A stretch of 64,000 nt of DNA from Petasospora fabianii (taxonomy: Eukaryota; Ascomycota; Saccharomycetes; Phaffomycetales; Wickerhamomycetaceae). A program made the position numbers and the translations under genes. The stretch spans positions 1 to 64,000 of the forward strand of contig CP048726.1 of NCBI GenBank assembly GCA_022641835.1, read 5' to 3'. The stretch's first letter is position 1, and the number at the start of each line of letters is the position of its first letter. The notes under the pieces are model-generated. The model was given only the letters and a program-made list of their open reading frames with translations. It ran no database searches and was not told the origin of the DNA. This document shows positions 8,773-18,636 of the stretch, one piece after another.

Positions 8773-11379
8773 ATGGCCCCCAAAAAAGGTGATCTCACAG
8801 ATGAGGACACCGCGTTCAAAGCAGCCCTCAGTGGTGGCGGTGGAGGGAGCATTGGTCTCGACTTCTCTAATCTTGGAGACATGAATACAGAACATGCGGA
8901 AGATGCCATTGATTTCGAAGACGAGGATGAGTTAGCCGAAGACGAACTACCCGAGGAAGAAGAGAGTTCATCCAGACCGATAAATGGTGATGATGATGAC
9001 GATGATTTTTTCAATGATCTTGAAGGTCCTGCCGAGACCCCTCTTGAAGGAGAAGGGGATTCTGAAGACGAGTCAAAACATCCAGATCTGGCTGAGCAAG
9101 AAGAACAGGAGCAAATAATCTTTCAGGAGAAGCTGCTGAAACATTACTATCCGTCATTTAAGAAGAACGAGATTCTTCGAATGAACTCCGTGTTCGGACC
9201 CAAACCACAGTTATATCCATATCATTTACCTCCGTTCTTGAGACCGTTAGTTCCTCTTAAGGTCACATTGGAAGTTGAGCCCGACCAAAGGAGAATTTTC
9301 AAGTCGACTCTATCACACATGTCTGGATCCAAGACCAAGCGGGTTGTCAATGTTGAAGAAGATGACTTGCTGGACCCGACTTCTGCTGAAAAGAAGAGAA
9401 AGACGACGGACCTCAATGAAGACCTCATGCTCGCTACTATCGATTGGGATTACGAAAAGATTGTCAGCGGGACTCCTGATGAAAATGAAAAGCACGCATT
9501 GAATGACCAGCTATTTGAGGATTATGACGATGATATGGTGTTCGATGGTCAGATCGTATCAAAGCTGCAACTCGACCTCAACGACTCACACTTGCTTTTC
9601 ATCGAGGACACCAAATCACAACAGAATGCCCCAACATCAGCGCCATTGATTCCAACTAATGAAAAACTGCTTCAAATGAGGTTCAATATCTCCAATGATA
9701 AGAACTACGACCTTTTGAAGGAGAACTACCACAGCAAAATCAGATCCACAATTGGAAACCTTAACGTCGAACACTCTTTGCCTGCCATTAGATTGCAGTC
9801 ACCATATTACAAGGTGAAAATGAGTAAGGCACAAATCCGTGACTTCCACAGATCACGGTTCAAAGTACGCGCTGGACAGCTGATGCAGTTCTCGAAGTTG
9901 AAGTTGAGAAAGAAGAAAAGAGACAAAGGTAAAGAGATCAGTGAGAGCTTCGCCCAAACTACTGATTTGACTATTGCCGACACCGCCCAAACAATTCTCC
10001 TGGAGCACTCCGAGCAAGTTCCAATTGTCTTGCAAAACTTTGGTATGGGAAGCAAACTTATCAATTACTACAGAAAGAGAAACGACGATGATACCTCACG
10101 ACCAAAGTTGCCATTGGGTGAGACACATGTGTTGGGCGTCCAGGACAAGTCCCCATTCTGGAACTTTGGATTTGTTGAGCCAGGAAACGTTGTTCCAACG
10201 GTATACAACAAGATGGTTCGTGCACCTGTTTTTAAACAAGAGCCCTTCCACACTGACTTCCTTCTCATCAAGAGCACCGGTGCCGGTGTTTCTCAAAAAT
10301 TCTTCTTGAAACCATTAAATCATATATTTGTGGTTGGTCAATTGATGCCAGTTGTTGATATCCCTGGACCACATTCAAGAAAAGTTACTACCGCAAGCAA
10401 GAACAGATTGAAGATGATCGTTTACCGCGTCCTTAAGAGAAACCCGGAGAAACGTTTAGTTGTTAAGGACATCTCTATTCATTTCCCAGAACAAAGTGAC
10501 ATGCAAAACAGACAGAGACTCAAAGAGTTCATGGAGTATCAGAGATCTGGAGATGATCAAGGTTTCTGGAAACTAAAGGAGGAATTGCCAACTGAACGTT
10601 TGATCACACCTGATGATCTTACTCTACTGGAATCCATGCAGGTGGGACAACAGTACCTCGAGGACCTGGAATTCTACTCGTCTGAAGAAGTTAATGATGA
10701 CTCGTCTATTTGGAACCTCACCAAGAATTTCATCAATGCTACTCAAGGAAAAGCCATGTTGCAGTTAACTGGAGACCCAGAGGGCAAGCCAATCTCATTC
10801 CAAAAAACATCGATGAAAGGTGGTTTCAAGAGTTTTGAGTCCAATGGGCACAGTTATAATGTTGCACTTCAGCAGAAGGCGTATGATGAAGAGATTTCAA
10901 GAGCTTGGTATACCCAGCAACAGAAGTTGTCAGGAGATGAGCCATTGGTTAACCAGGAGCAAAAAAACACTGAGAGCAGTAAAGTTGATGAAGAACAGCC
11001 AAAGGTTCTCAGAATTACCAGAATGGTTGTTGATGAAAACGGTATTAAACAGAGAACGTATGAGATTGTCAGGGATCGTGATGTCATCAACGCTTACATC
11101 AAGCGTCGTGAGAAGATGGAGGAGGACATTAATCCAGACGAGGTCAAGATCACCAACGATGAGGAAAAGAATCAGAAGACCAAGAAGTTGTTGGAGGAAA
11201 GATTGGCCAAGCTTGAGAAGAATCAGGAACGTCGTAATCAGAGAAAGGCACAGAGAGAAAATACCAATAAAGGTGTCGGTAAGGGCAAGAGTACTACGAG
11301 AAGATGTGCTACATGTGGTGCCATTGGCCATATCAGAACGAATAAGTCATGTCCTATGTACGATGAAGCTAATCCTTGA
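8773..11379 (+). CDS. TAF1: TFIID subunit TAF1
   Basis: The 868-residue product has an acidic N-terminus with a TAND-like segment (DEDTAFKAALSGGGGG...LDFSNL) that in family members contacts TBP. The large central TAF1 core domain follows, with the SRFKVRAGQLMQFSKLK and KSPFWNFGF stretches, and then a basic coiled region. It ends in a CCHC zinc knuckle (CATCGAIGHIRTNKSCP, about residues 847-863) that binds promoter DNA in family members. No bromodomain is present, as in yeast TAF1. TFIID nucleates Pol II pre-initiation complexes. The start is the ATG in ACCATGGCCCC; the frame runs six codons further to a TTG. Its stop is 19 bp from the stop of the next, convergent gene. Confidence 0.93.
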   Translation: MAPKKGDLTDEDTAFKAALSGGGGGSIGLDFSNLGDMNTEHAEDAIDFEDEDELAEDELPEEEESSSRPINGDDDDDDFFNDLEGPAETPLEGEGDSEDESKHPDLAEQEEQEQIIFQEKLLKHYYPSFKKNEILRMNSVFGPKPQLYPYHLPPFLRPLVPLKVTLEVEPDQRRIFKSTLSHMSGSKTKRVVNVEEDDLLDPTSAEKKRKTTDLNEDLMLATIDWDYEKIVSGTPDENEKHALNDQLFEDYDDDMVFDGQIVSKLQLDLNDSHLLFIEDTKSQQNAPTSAPLIPTNEKLLQMRFNISNDKNYDLLKENYHSKIRSTIGNLNVEHSLPAIRLQSPYYKVKMSKAQIRDFHRSRFKVRAGQLMQFSKLKLRKKKRDKGKEISESFAQTTDLTIADTAQTILLEHSEQVPIVLQNFGMGSKLINYYRKRNDDDTSRPKLPLGETHVLGVQDKSPFWNFGFVEPGNVVPTVYNKMVRAPVFKQEPFHTDFLLIKSTGAGVSQKFFLKPLNHIFVVGQLMPVVDIPGPHSRKVTTASKNRLKMIVYRVLKRNPEKRLVVKDISIHFPEQSDMQNRQRLKEFMEYQRSGDDQGFWKLKEELPTERLITPDDLTLLESMQVGQQYLEDLEFYSSEEVNDDSSIWNLTKNFINATQGKAMLQLTGDPEGKPISFQKTSMKGGFKSFESNGHSYNVALQQKAYDEEISRAWYTQQQKLSGDEPLVNQEQKNTESSKVDEEQPKVLRITRMVVDENGIKQRTYEIVRDRDVINAYIKRREKMEEDINPDEVKITNDEEKNQKTKKLLEERLAKLEKNQERRNQRKAQRENTNKGVGKGKSTTRRCATCGAIGHIRTNKSCPMYDEANP

Positions 11380-11398
11380 AAACTTGAAGAAGAAAGCT

Positions 11399-11767
11399 TC
11401 ACCAATGAATAACGTTTGAACAGTAATTTTGTGTCAGTAGAGCTTCATCAGTGGTGTTAGCAACGTATCCAATAACACCCTCCTTATCGTCTTCCTTGAG
11501 ACAAAACACATATGACTGATGGTTTGGGTCGTATTTTCTTGTGAGTTTCTTTGTAATGGTCTTTAGTTGACCTCTGGCATCACAACTTGGACCACCAATG
11601 GCAGTTGCCTTTACAATTTCTGTGCCAGGTACTTGTGTGATTTGAGCTGTGCAATGGAACCAGTCGTAATTCATACGGGTGCTGAACTTGAAGTACTCGA
11701 TACCACCAACAATTGCGAGGACAATGACGGTGATCTCAATCAAGATTGGAATTCTTTCGATACCCAT
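11399..11767 (-). CDS. Small single-pass membrane protein, family not recognised
   Basis: A 122-residue protein with one hydrophobic segment at residues 7-23 (IPILIEITVIVLAIVGG) and a predicted lumenal or extracellular domain. The domain has four cysteines (39, 62, 89, 116), one possible N-glycosylation site (NTT, about 104) and a cysteine-tryptophan-ending tail. The even cysteine count suggests two disulphides and therefore a secretory-pathway location. I cannot name the family. The ATG at 11767 is the first in frame and starts immediately before the anchor. It ends 19 bp from TAF1 in convergent orientation. It looks like a real gene because of coherent length, anchor and cysteine spacing, not because of any known match. 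Confidence 0.65.
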   Translation of the reverse strand: MGIERIPILIEITVIVLAIVGGIEYFKFSTRMNYDWFHCTAQITQVPGTEIVKATAIGGPSCDARGQLKTITKKLTRKYDPNHQSYVFCLKEDDKEGVIGYVANTTDEALLTQNYCSNVIHW

Positions 11768-12084
11768 GGTGTTATTATATTTGTCTTAGCTGCCCTTGGG
11801 TAGAAGGTTATTTCAATAGTCGTCTTTGAAATGGACTTTAGAAGCAAACCGCGTGTTGAATAAATAATCTCTCCGTTTGGCGTTTCGGCTCATGGCGGCA
11901 TCCCGGCCGACAAGTTGGTGGCACGAGTCATCTTGGCAGATGAGCTGACATAAGCTACAATAGAACAGATCAACAAAGGTATCATTTAATGTGTTGTTAG
12001 TGTTGCACTATTGCACTATTGCACTATTGCATTTGATAGATAAAGAAATAAAAGAAAAAAAAAATAACTCAAAGAAACTATCGA
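11768..12084. other. Spacer between PRC1 and the small membrane protein gene
   Basis: This 317-bp region is the promoter of the small membrane protein gene and the 3' flank of PRC1. It holds the 8-bp tandem repeat at 12003-12031 and an A-rich run at 12043-12064 next to the PRC1 stop. No other feature seen. Confidence 0.5.
12003..12031. repeat. TTGCACTA minisatellite, 3.6 copies
   Basis: Three perfect copies of TTGCACTA plus a partial fourth, 54 bp past the PRC1 stop. The same unit occurs in inverse orientation at 59693-59716, also just past a gene's 3' end. Confidence 0.9.
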
Positions 12085-13626
12085 TCAGATGATGGAGTAC
12101 TTGCCACCGATCCAGGCGTTAAAGAAGTCAATAGAGTTCTCTGGCTGGTCGTATGGCACCATGTGGCCTGCACCATAGACTCTCAAGAAAGTGAAGTTCT
12201 TGTGGTTCTTAACCTTACCGGCCTCCTTACCGTCAACCTTCCAGGACTTGATCTTGGAGTCGCTGAATTCCTGGGTACCAGACCATGGCAAAACGTTAGT
12301 CCAAGCCTCATTACCCAACCAGTTACAGATAAAGTCTTTGTCACCAGCATAGATCAAGACTGGCAAGTCAGCCTCCAACAAGTCAATGACCTTCTTGTGA
12401 TATGGCTTCATCCAGTCACCGGCAAACATGAAGTTTCTGTTCACGTCAAAGTTACAACCCTCGTAGTTGTCAACTTCAGCACCCAAGGCCTCCTTAACCT
12501 CTGGCTTGTTCAAGTACTCATCAATGTAGTTCAAAGCGGTGTAACAGAGAGAACCACCTTCACAGTCCTCTCTGATATCGTAAACGTTACGACCGGTCTT
12601 CTGGTATGGTCCAAGCTGACCATTGTTACAGTAGATAGCGGCTGGAACACAAGACCAAGCAGAGCCAGAGTTGTAACAGGACTCGATCAAACTTAAACAA
12701 CGGTCCAAGTTAGCCTCCATTGCATCACACTCAGCCTCTGGTAAAACAGCTGGCTCACCACCTTCACCACAAGCCATTGGTTCGTAGTACTTGTACTGGG
12801 TCAATGGATCGGTCAAACCGTTACCAATCAAAACGGAGGTCAAGTTGAAGTTTCTATCTGGGTGAGACAAGATTTCAGTGGCAAAGACAGGGATATAATG
12901 ACCGGCATAAGATTCACCAGCAATGTGGAAGTCCAATTCCTTGTACTCTGGGAACTGCTGGAAGAACAACTCCAAAAAGGCGTAAACATCCTCACCAGCG
13001 GCAATGGTGTTGGAGACGGAGGAAGACGAGTAAGAATAACCGACATTGACCGGCTGGTCCAAGAAGATGACAGAGGCATTGCTGTTCCAAGAGTGTGGGT
13101 TGTAAATTGGCTTGATGTCCTTACCAATGGATGATGGACCCAACTCAAAGAACAAACCGGTCAAAGAGGAGCAACCTGGACCACCATTGAGCCAGAGAAC
13201 AATTGGGTCATTCTTTGGGTCGTTTCTGGACTCAAAGAAGTAGTAGAAGAAGTGCTTATCCTCATCCTTAATATCCAAGTAACCGGAGTACTGCTTAACT
13301 TTATCAATACCCAATGACTCAGGGGTATTCTTAACTCTGAGGGCGTAGTTTGGCAAGTCATCCGACTGAACGTGGAAGTCCCAGTTGTGCTTCTTTGTGG
13401 CCTGCTTTGGAGGAGCAGTGAATTGCAACATCTGGGACACCTTAGGGAACTGCATTGTCATCTCAGCCCAAAGAGACTTGACGTCCTGTGGTAGAGAGTC
13501 GACTGGCACATTCAGGGCAGATGCGGCCTTGTGCAAGAGGTTGTTCGAGAAGAGCGTCTCCTGAATAGAGGCAGCCTGGGCAGATGCAGCAAGAGCACCA
13601 ACTAAGGCAGCAGAGGAGAGCTTCAT
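12085..13626 (-). CDS. PRC1: Vacuolar carboxypeptidase Y
   Basis: A 513-residue serine carboxypeptidase of family S10, highly similar along its length to S. cerevisiae CPY. It removes C-terminal residues from peptides in the vacuole. A signal peptide (1-19) and a propeptide to roughly residue 100 precede the mature enzyme. The catalytic triad is Ser239 (in GESYAG), Asp431 (in [12 protein letters not shown]) and His488 (in GAGHMVPYD); the [10 protein letters not shown] oxyanion segment is at 145-154. N-glycosylation motifs include NAS and NLT. The QRPL vacuolar sorting signal known from S. cerevisiae is not seen in the propeptide. The cysteine-rich insert [18 protein letters not shown] is kept. 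Confidence 0.97.
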   Translation of the reverse strand: MKLSSAALVGALAASAQAASIQETLFSNNLLHKAASALNVPVDSLPQDVKSLWAEMTMQFPKVSQMLQFTAPPKQATKKHNWDFHVQSDDLPNYALRVKNTPESLGIDKVKQYSGYLDIKDEDKHFFYYFFESRNDPKNDPIVLWLNGGPGCSSLTGLFFELGPSSIGKDIKPIYNPHSWNSNASVIFLDQPVNVGYSYSSSSVSNTIAAGEDVYAFLELFFQQFPEYKELDFHIAGESYAGHYIPVFATEILSHPDRNFNLTSVLIGNGLTDPLTQYKYYEPMACGEGGEPAVLPEAECDAMEANLDRCLSLIESCYNSGSAWSCVPAAIYCNNGQLGPYQKTGRNVYDIREDCEGGSLCYTALNYIDEYLNKPEVKEALGAEVDNYEGCNFDVNRNFMFAGDWMKPYHKKVIDLLEADLPVLIYAGDKDFICNWLGNEAWTNVLPWSGTQEFSDSKIKSWKVDGKEAGKVKNHKNFTFLRVYGAGHMVPYDQPENSIDFFNAWIGGKYSII

Positions 13627-13977
13627 CGTGGTGTATACTATAACTTGTCTTAGAGCTTGAAAGGTCTAACTCTGTGGTGGCAATTAGGGGGAAAGCTGGC
13701 TCTGTTTTTTTCTGTTTTGTGTGGTGACAGCTCGCGGGCTGGCTTGTGCCGTCCCGCGGGTGGCGGCTGGGGCCCATTGGCAGTGGGGCCGCCCCGCATA
13801 TAAAACCGCAATCTTACCCGTGCGCGAATCTCAGGATAGGAAGTATCTCCGAGATAAGGCCACCTGCCGTTGGGGCCCACGGCGAGTTTACTTCTGGTAA
13901 GTTGAATCTCTACGGTGATATCCAGTTGTGCCTGAAATTTATATATTATATATATTCTTTCAGTTAACTACCATCGC
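13627..13977. promoter_or_regulatory. PRC1 promoter region
   Basis: This 351-bp spacer lies between two minus-strand genes. On the minus strand it includes a TTTTATATG element near 13800 and GC-rich blocks (13730-13800). It supplies the PRC1 promoter and the amidase 3' flank. No gene seen. Confidence 0.45.
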
Positions 13978-15600
13978 TTAGAGGAGAACTTCGTCGAGTA
14001 TCTTGATACCCTCCACAAGCTTCTCATCCTGGTGTCTGAGAGCAGTCAACTGCAAGTTGATTGGTAAGTTGACGTAATCAGCAGGGTTGAAATCTGGAAT
14101 GATACCGGTTGGACCTTTGACATCAACTTCTGGGTCGTACGTAAGACCAGTCTTGAAGATAATGTTTGGGAAGTCAATCAAGTTGAACATCGAGCTGTAG
14201 TTCCAGTGGGTCAAGTTCTTTGGCACTTCAGCAACGTTGGGACTCGTTGGGGAGATGAGGAAGTCAATTCCTTCATCCTGGAACAAACGGTGGAAGTACA
14301 GCTTGAACTCCTCTTTGAGAATGTTGTTGACAAGAACGTCGTTGGTCTCTGGATTAGCGAAGTTCAAGAACACCTTAGTCAATGGCAAGAGTGGTTCACC
14401 TGATGCAGCAAAAAGCTTCTCGTGTGTAGGTCTCGACTGACCATAGATATGCAATGTTTGCTTGAAAGCCTCCTTCATCTTTCCATGGTCAATGGTGATA
14501 ACTTTGGTCTTAATGTTTGAAGTGCCCAGCTTCTCTTGAACATACTTGAGACCACGTGCAATAGCATCTGATGGATCAACCAAGGTATCTGTAAGCAAGA
14601 CACCAAATGTCACAGCTTCCTTATCAACAGTCTCTTTCTTCCACTCTAATGGGATCATGTTTGGATCCTGAATCCATGGCTTACCACCATTGATGTAATG
14701 CTCCATGTAGTACTCAAGATCCTCCAAATGTCTGGTCAATGGGCCCTGCGAAGAGAAGATACTCTCTTGACCTGCACCACCTGATAAGGAGTTGAGACCT
14801 GTGACTCTCTTGCATGTTGGTCTGATACCATACAAACCACAGAAGGCAGCAGGGACACGGATAGATCCACCAATGTCGGAGCCGATTCCAAAGACAGAGG
14901 CACCCAACGCCACTGCAGCAGATTCACCACCACTTGAACCACCTGGAGAAGTCTTTCTGTTGTATGGATTCGTTGTTCTTCCCGTGATGACGTTATCAGT
15001 GTCCAAATGCATGACGCTCTGTGGCTGCGAAGTTCTCATGTAAAAGACAGCACCATGCTTTCTAAGAATTTGGATGGAGATACTCTCCTTACGTGGGTCT
15101 TTTTCAATAAAGTTGTCCAAGTAACAAACATAAGAAGCGGTGGTGACTTTTCCCCCGTACTTCATGAGCTCCTTCAATGTTATTGGCAAACCATGGAATG
15201 GACCAACTAGTTCACCATTATGTTCCTCCCTGTACTTGTCAAGCTCCTTAGCTCTCTCACGACCTTCTTCAATGAATAACTCCATGGCACAGTTAGTGAA
15301 GATGTGTGCGATAGCACCTCTTTTGGAAAATGCTTCGTATATGTCGAGAGCAGTGTATTCCCCGGATTTCTGCTTAGCAATAAGCTGTTTGGCAGTGCAA
15401 TTGGTGATCGCCTTCTCATCTTCAGTCAGAATGGACTCCATAGCCTCAACAGCATTGAAGTGCTCAGCATTGTAGTCAATGCCCTTGACGTACTTCTTGT
15501 AAGGTTCAACCTCCTTTGCAAGGGCGGCACGGTATGCTTCGATCTTTGGACCCCACTTCTCCTGGAAGACATCTGCAGATGCGGTTTCGGACTGTGTCAT
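13978..15600 (-). CDS. Amidase-signature family hydrolase (acetamidase-like)
   Basis: A 540-residue amidase-signature protein. The Ser-cisSer-Lys triad can be read as Lys143 (in LPITLKELMKYGG), cis-Ser222 (in PGGSSGGESAA) and the nucleophile Ser246 (in GSDIGGSIRVP). Length and architecture match fungal amidases of the AmdS/Amd2 type, which hydrolyse small amides to the acid and ammonia. The substrate cannot be told from sequence. No signal peptide is visible, so a cytosolic role in nitrogen scavenging is the simplest inference. ATG at 15600 is the first in frame. Confidence 0.88.
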   Translation of the reverse strand: MTQSETASADVFQEKWGPKIEAYRAALAKEVEPYKKYVKGIDYNAEHFNAVEAMESILTEDEKAITNCTAKQLIAKQKSGEYTALDIYEAFSKRGAIAHIFTNCAMELFIEEGRERAKELDKYREEHNGELVGPFHGLPITLKELMKYGGKVTTASYVCYLDNFIEKDPRKESISIQILRKHGAVFYMRTSQPQSVMHLDTDNVITGRTTNPYNRKTSPGGSSGGESAAVALGASVFGIGSDIGGSIRVPAAFCGLYGIRPTCKRVTGLNSLSGGAGQESIFSSQGPLTRHLEDLEYYMEHYINGGKPWIQDPNMIPLEWKKETVDKEAVTFGVLLTDTLVDPSDAIARGLKYVQEKLGTSNIKTKVITIDHGKMKEAFKQTLHIYGQSRPTHEKLFAASGEPLLPLTKVFLNFANPETNDVLVNNILKEEFKLYFHRLFQDEGIDFLISPTSPNVAEVPKNLTHWNYSSMFNLIDFPNIIFKTGLTYDPEVDVKGPTGIIPDFNPADYVNLPINLQLTALRHQDEKLVEGIKILDEVLL

Positions 15601-15949
15601 TATTGAAGGATATTTATTGAGTATTATTTTTAGGGATCAGATCAAAGAGAAATGGATTGGAATTGAAGGAGCTAACACTGTACTTATATAGGTTTGCAGC
15701 TGCCATACAGCGAGGCACTTTTCGAGTTAAACTTCTTCTCCAAGATAACGCGCGTACGCGCTGTCCAAAACGGGTAATCCGCCAAGGTTGAGGAGCCCCG
15801 GCCGCGTTTTGTGCGCGAAAAACGTCTTAAGCGCGTGAACCTGTGCTTTGTTGGCAAATACGGAGCATGCGAAATGTCAACAAACAGTTCCTCAGAGAAC
15901 AACGGCCAATCCTGCACAGCTGTATCGAGGAGCTTTAGCTGCTAGTCCC
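15601..15949. promoter_or_regulatory. Divergent promoter of amidase and LMBR1 genes
   Basis: This 349-bp gap contains a perfect 12-bp palindrome GCGCGTACGCGC (15750-15761) and further GCGCG elements at 15810-15835. These resemble CGCG sites of RSC3-type factors. The plus-strand frame that continues through here from a TTG lacks an ATG before 15950. Confidence 0.5.
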
Positions 15950-17746
15950 ATGATTGCCTCAGCAGTGATATTCTCTCTGCTGGCCCTAGTGGCCTCAGTC
16001 GCTGCCCTCAATCGCTTCATCAATGTTCGCAAGCAGCCCAGCTTCGCCTTCTCGCTGGTGGAGGTCATCGCCATCTACATTCCAATCTCTATCGCTTTTC
16101 TTCTTCCGACTGATATTTTTTCGAGCAATGACGATGGAACAGGGTCTAAGCAATTCCTTTACATGAGTCCCAAGAACATTTTGCTTCTCTGGAAACTTGA
16201 CTATTGGTCCGCTTTTGTCTTGATGTGGGCGTTCTTGCCATTTGTTCAAGAGTATTACCGTTCGGGTGAGTTCACACCGGTTGCCAAGATGAAGGACTCC
16301 ATCAGAAACAACTTGAAGTTTCAGCTGATTGTCGGGTCCATTGGTGCCGTGGGGCTGACTTACTTCTTCTTCCGTTTCGGATTCACCCTCCAAACATTCA
16401 AGGATCTCTTGATTGCATTGTCCCATAGTTACTCTTTGGTTCTCTCCCTATGGTTGATGTCCCACGGTCTTGTCACCATTCCACGCAGACGGTGGGTTAA
16501 CAACATCAGTTTAGATCATCAATTGGAGTCGCTATACTTCGAATTGCCCAAGCTGTACGAGGAGCTCAATGAGTCTACATATAACTATAAGGACATCTGT
16601 TCCATAATCAAGTCGCTCAGCGCTATCCCTGGAATTGATCAAAGCGTGTTTGCCGTTGAGGTAATGGAACTGGATAAGACCATTCCAACGGATGATCAGC
16701 TCGATTTAAGGAACCATATAAGAACAACACAGTACACCTCCATTGAGCAGCTTAGTCATTCCACACTCGCCAAGCTTCATCGCAACTTGAAATCCGAAAC
16801 CACCAATTATAAATCTGCTCTTTATGAGTTCAACAAGGCCAAGAGAGAGATTCTTAGATGTGAAGATATCGTTGACTCTAAAGTTTCAAGATCGCTCAGA
16901 TTCCGCTATGGCAACAACTTCATCAAGAACGGGAAGCTCTCATTTTTGACACACGTGTACATTATTCCAGGTTTGAACTTGCTCATTGCCCTACTTTCAT
17001 TCGCTTTGTCATTTGTTGTCATTGAAAGTGAGCTTCTTCACTCTACAAAGCTCTCCATCATCAACATTTTCATGTCCACGGGTAAGATCAACGCTACCGC
17101 CAAGTTCATCATATCCTTCATCGTGTTAAGTTATATGGTGCTTTGTTCCTTGATCCCATTGACAAGAATCAAGCTATTTAAGATGTACCACCTCTTCCCC
17201 AATGACTCAAATCCAGTGAGTGTTGTGTTCTTCACCATGTATTCCAACAGATTGACTATCCCACTCTCCTACAACTTCTTGACCCTTCTCCAGTCCTCGA
17301 AGGTCCATTCTCAATTTGACACATTCCTTGGAAAATCCATCAATCTTAGTGTCCTTGGTGGCTTCTTCAACACAACTCTTCCAAGACTCATCATTATCCC
17401 AATTCTCTTTGCGTCCTTCAACGTGTTTGATCGCATAAAGAAGAAGTTATCATTCGACTACTTTGATGCCTTTGATAGTGATGATGAAGCTGAATCAGCC
17501 AACGATGCTGGTAAGAGAGCCAGCAAGATCCGTGAGGGGAAGTCCATCATCCAGCGTGAGACTGGACCAGCCCGTGGTGCAACTCATGGACGCCTTACTT
17601 CTACAGTTCGTGCGTCTGATGATGATCTTCCTGATGCCCCACTGTTATATGAAGAGGACGAGGGCTCCAGCTCTTGGGGTATTAGTGGTTTAACGAGATG
17701 GTTCAAAAGAGGTGGACAAGGCGATACCGGATTACAGATTGTCTAG
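15950..17746 (+). CDS. LMBR1-family multi-pass membrane protein
   Basis: The 598-residue product has about nine hydrophobic segments: five near the N-terminus (residues 1-200), a long hydrophilic, partly helical stretch, then four more before a Ser/Asp-rich tail. This pattern and the paired RRRWV and cytosolic helical segments are typical of the LMBR1-like family, whose members include lysosomal cobalamin exporter-type and lipocalin-receptor proteins. No transport substrate is known for fungal members, so function is open. The start is the ATG giving MIASAVIFSLL, which begins the first membrane segment; the longer frame starts at TTG. Convergent with ERS1, with 35 bp between stops. Confidence 0.75.
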   Translation: MIASAVIFSLLALVASVAALNRFINVRKQPSFAFSLVEVIAIYIPISIAFLLPTDIFSSNDDGTGSKQFLYMSPKNILLLWKLDYWSAFVLMWAFLPFVQEYYRSGEFTPVAKMKDSIRNNLKFQLIVGSIGAVGLTYFFFRFGFTLQTFKDLLIALSHSYSLVLSLWLMSHGLVTIPRRRWVNNISLDHQLESLYFELPKLYEELNESTYNYKDICSIIKSLSAIPGIDQSVFAVEVMELDKTIPTDDQLDLRNHIRTTQYTSIEQLSHSTLAKLHRNLKSETTNYKSALYEFNKAKREILRCEDIVDSKVSRSLRFRYGNNFIKNGKLSFLTHVYIIPGLNLLIALLSFALSFVVIESELLHSTKLSIINIFMSTGKINATAKFIISFIVLSYMVLCSLIPLTRIKLFKMYHLFPNDSNPVSVVFFTMYSNRLTIPLSYNFLTLLQSSKVHSQFDTFLGKSINLSVLGGFFNTTLPRLIIIPILFASFNVFDRIKKKLSFDYFDAFDSDDEAESANDAGKRASKIREGKSIIQRETGPARGATHGRLTSTVRASDDDLPDAPLLYEEDEGSSSWGISGLTRWFKRGGQGDTGLQIV

Positions 17747-17781
17747 ACTGATGGGAGGGGTATGCAACATTTATAACGAAC

Positions 17782-18636
17782 TTATGATAACGATATGGGT
17801 TTCGACTGCTCAATTTTTTCAAAGTCATGAGATGGAAGAGTCTTGTAGATGTACCATTGATACACAAAGCATGCATCAAAGAACAAGGTCACCGCGCTTA
17901 GCCCCAGCTTTCCACTGTTATTGCGTAGTACCTCCCAACTCAGAGAACCTGTCATTATGTATGCATCCAAAAACAATTGTGCAATAGACAAGGTACCACC
18001 TGTGGTATCGAGCACAATGGTGAGGATACTAAATCCAACAACCGATTTCCTCTTGTAGTTATGGTTGAGTTGGGGAATGTACTTGATCAGACTCATAAAG
18101 ATCTTGATATATGAAAGAAGAACTGCAACATCCAGCAGTGTGAACTCTCGCGTACTATTTTTGGTGCCAACTGAGTAGTATGCAGAGGCAAGCACGACAA
18201 ACACAACCAAGATAATGAGTTTGGTGAGCCTTTTCGGACTTCCAGGTCTGCTTTTGAAGCCCCAGAAGTAAAGTTGAGATGTTGTTATTAGTGTCAAAAG
18301 GAATCCGTGAGCCGAATAGATTAGATCGATGGTTGTGAGGAGTGGGAAATATCCGTGACGCTCGTAGTACCGTGTACGCACATCGGCATTGAAAAGCATG
18401 AGTGACATTGATGACACCAAAGCGATGTAACCGACAATGTTGAGGAATAGGTAATCCACGGAGAGTCCATCAGATGACTTTAGTCTGTAATTGAGCAGTA
18501 ATGGTGGGTAGAAGGATACACTCTGAGCTGATTGTTAGCATCGGATAAACTCATAAAAGCTGGGGAAGTGGATACATACCCATGCAACCACGTAGGAGAC
18601 ACCGAGGAACTCCGACAACGTCTTGAGCGACGACAT
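17782..18636 (-). CDS. ERS1: Cystinosin homologue (spliced)
   Basis: Exons complement 18580-18636 and 17782-18522 give a 265-residue protein starting MSSLKTLSEFLG. It has about seven membrane segments and two PQ-loop regions. The second holds YIPQL followed by NYKRKSVVGFS. The first reads FYPPLLLNYRLKSSDGLS, where most relatives have PQ instead of PP. Cystinosins export cystine from lysosome or vacuole with protons, and yeast Ers1 acts in the endosome and vacuole. Without the first exon the frame would start at a GTG inside the first PQ-loop region, so splicing is needed. The intron has GTATGT, TGCTAAC and CAG. Confidence 0.85.
18523..18579 (-). other. Spliceosomal intron in ERS1
   Basis: 57-nt intron on the minus strand: donor GTATGT, branch TGCTAAC, acceptor CAG. 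Phase 0, placed after codon 19. Two nearby alternative AG sites do not keep frame. Confidence 0.85.
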
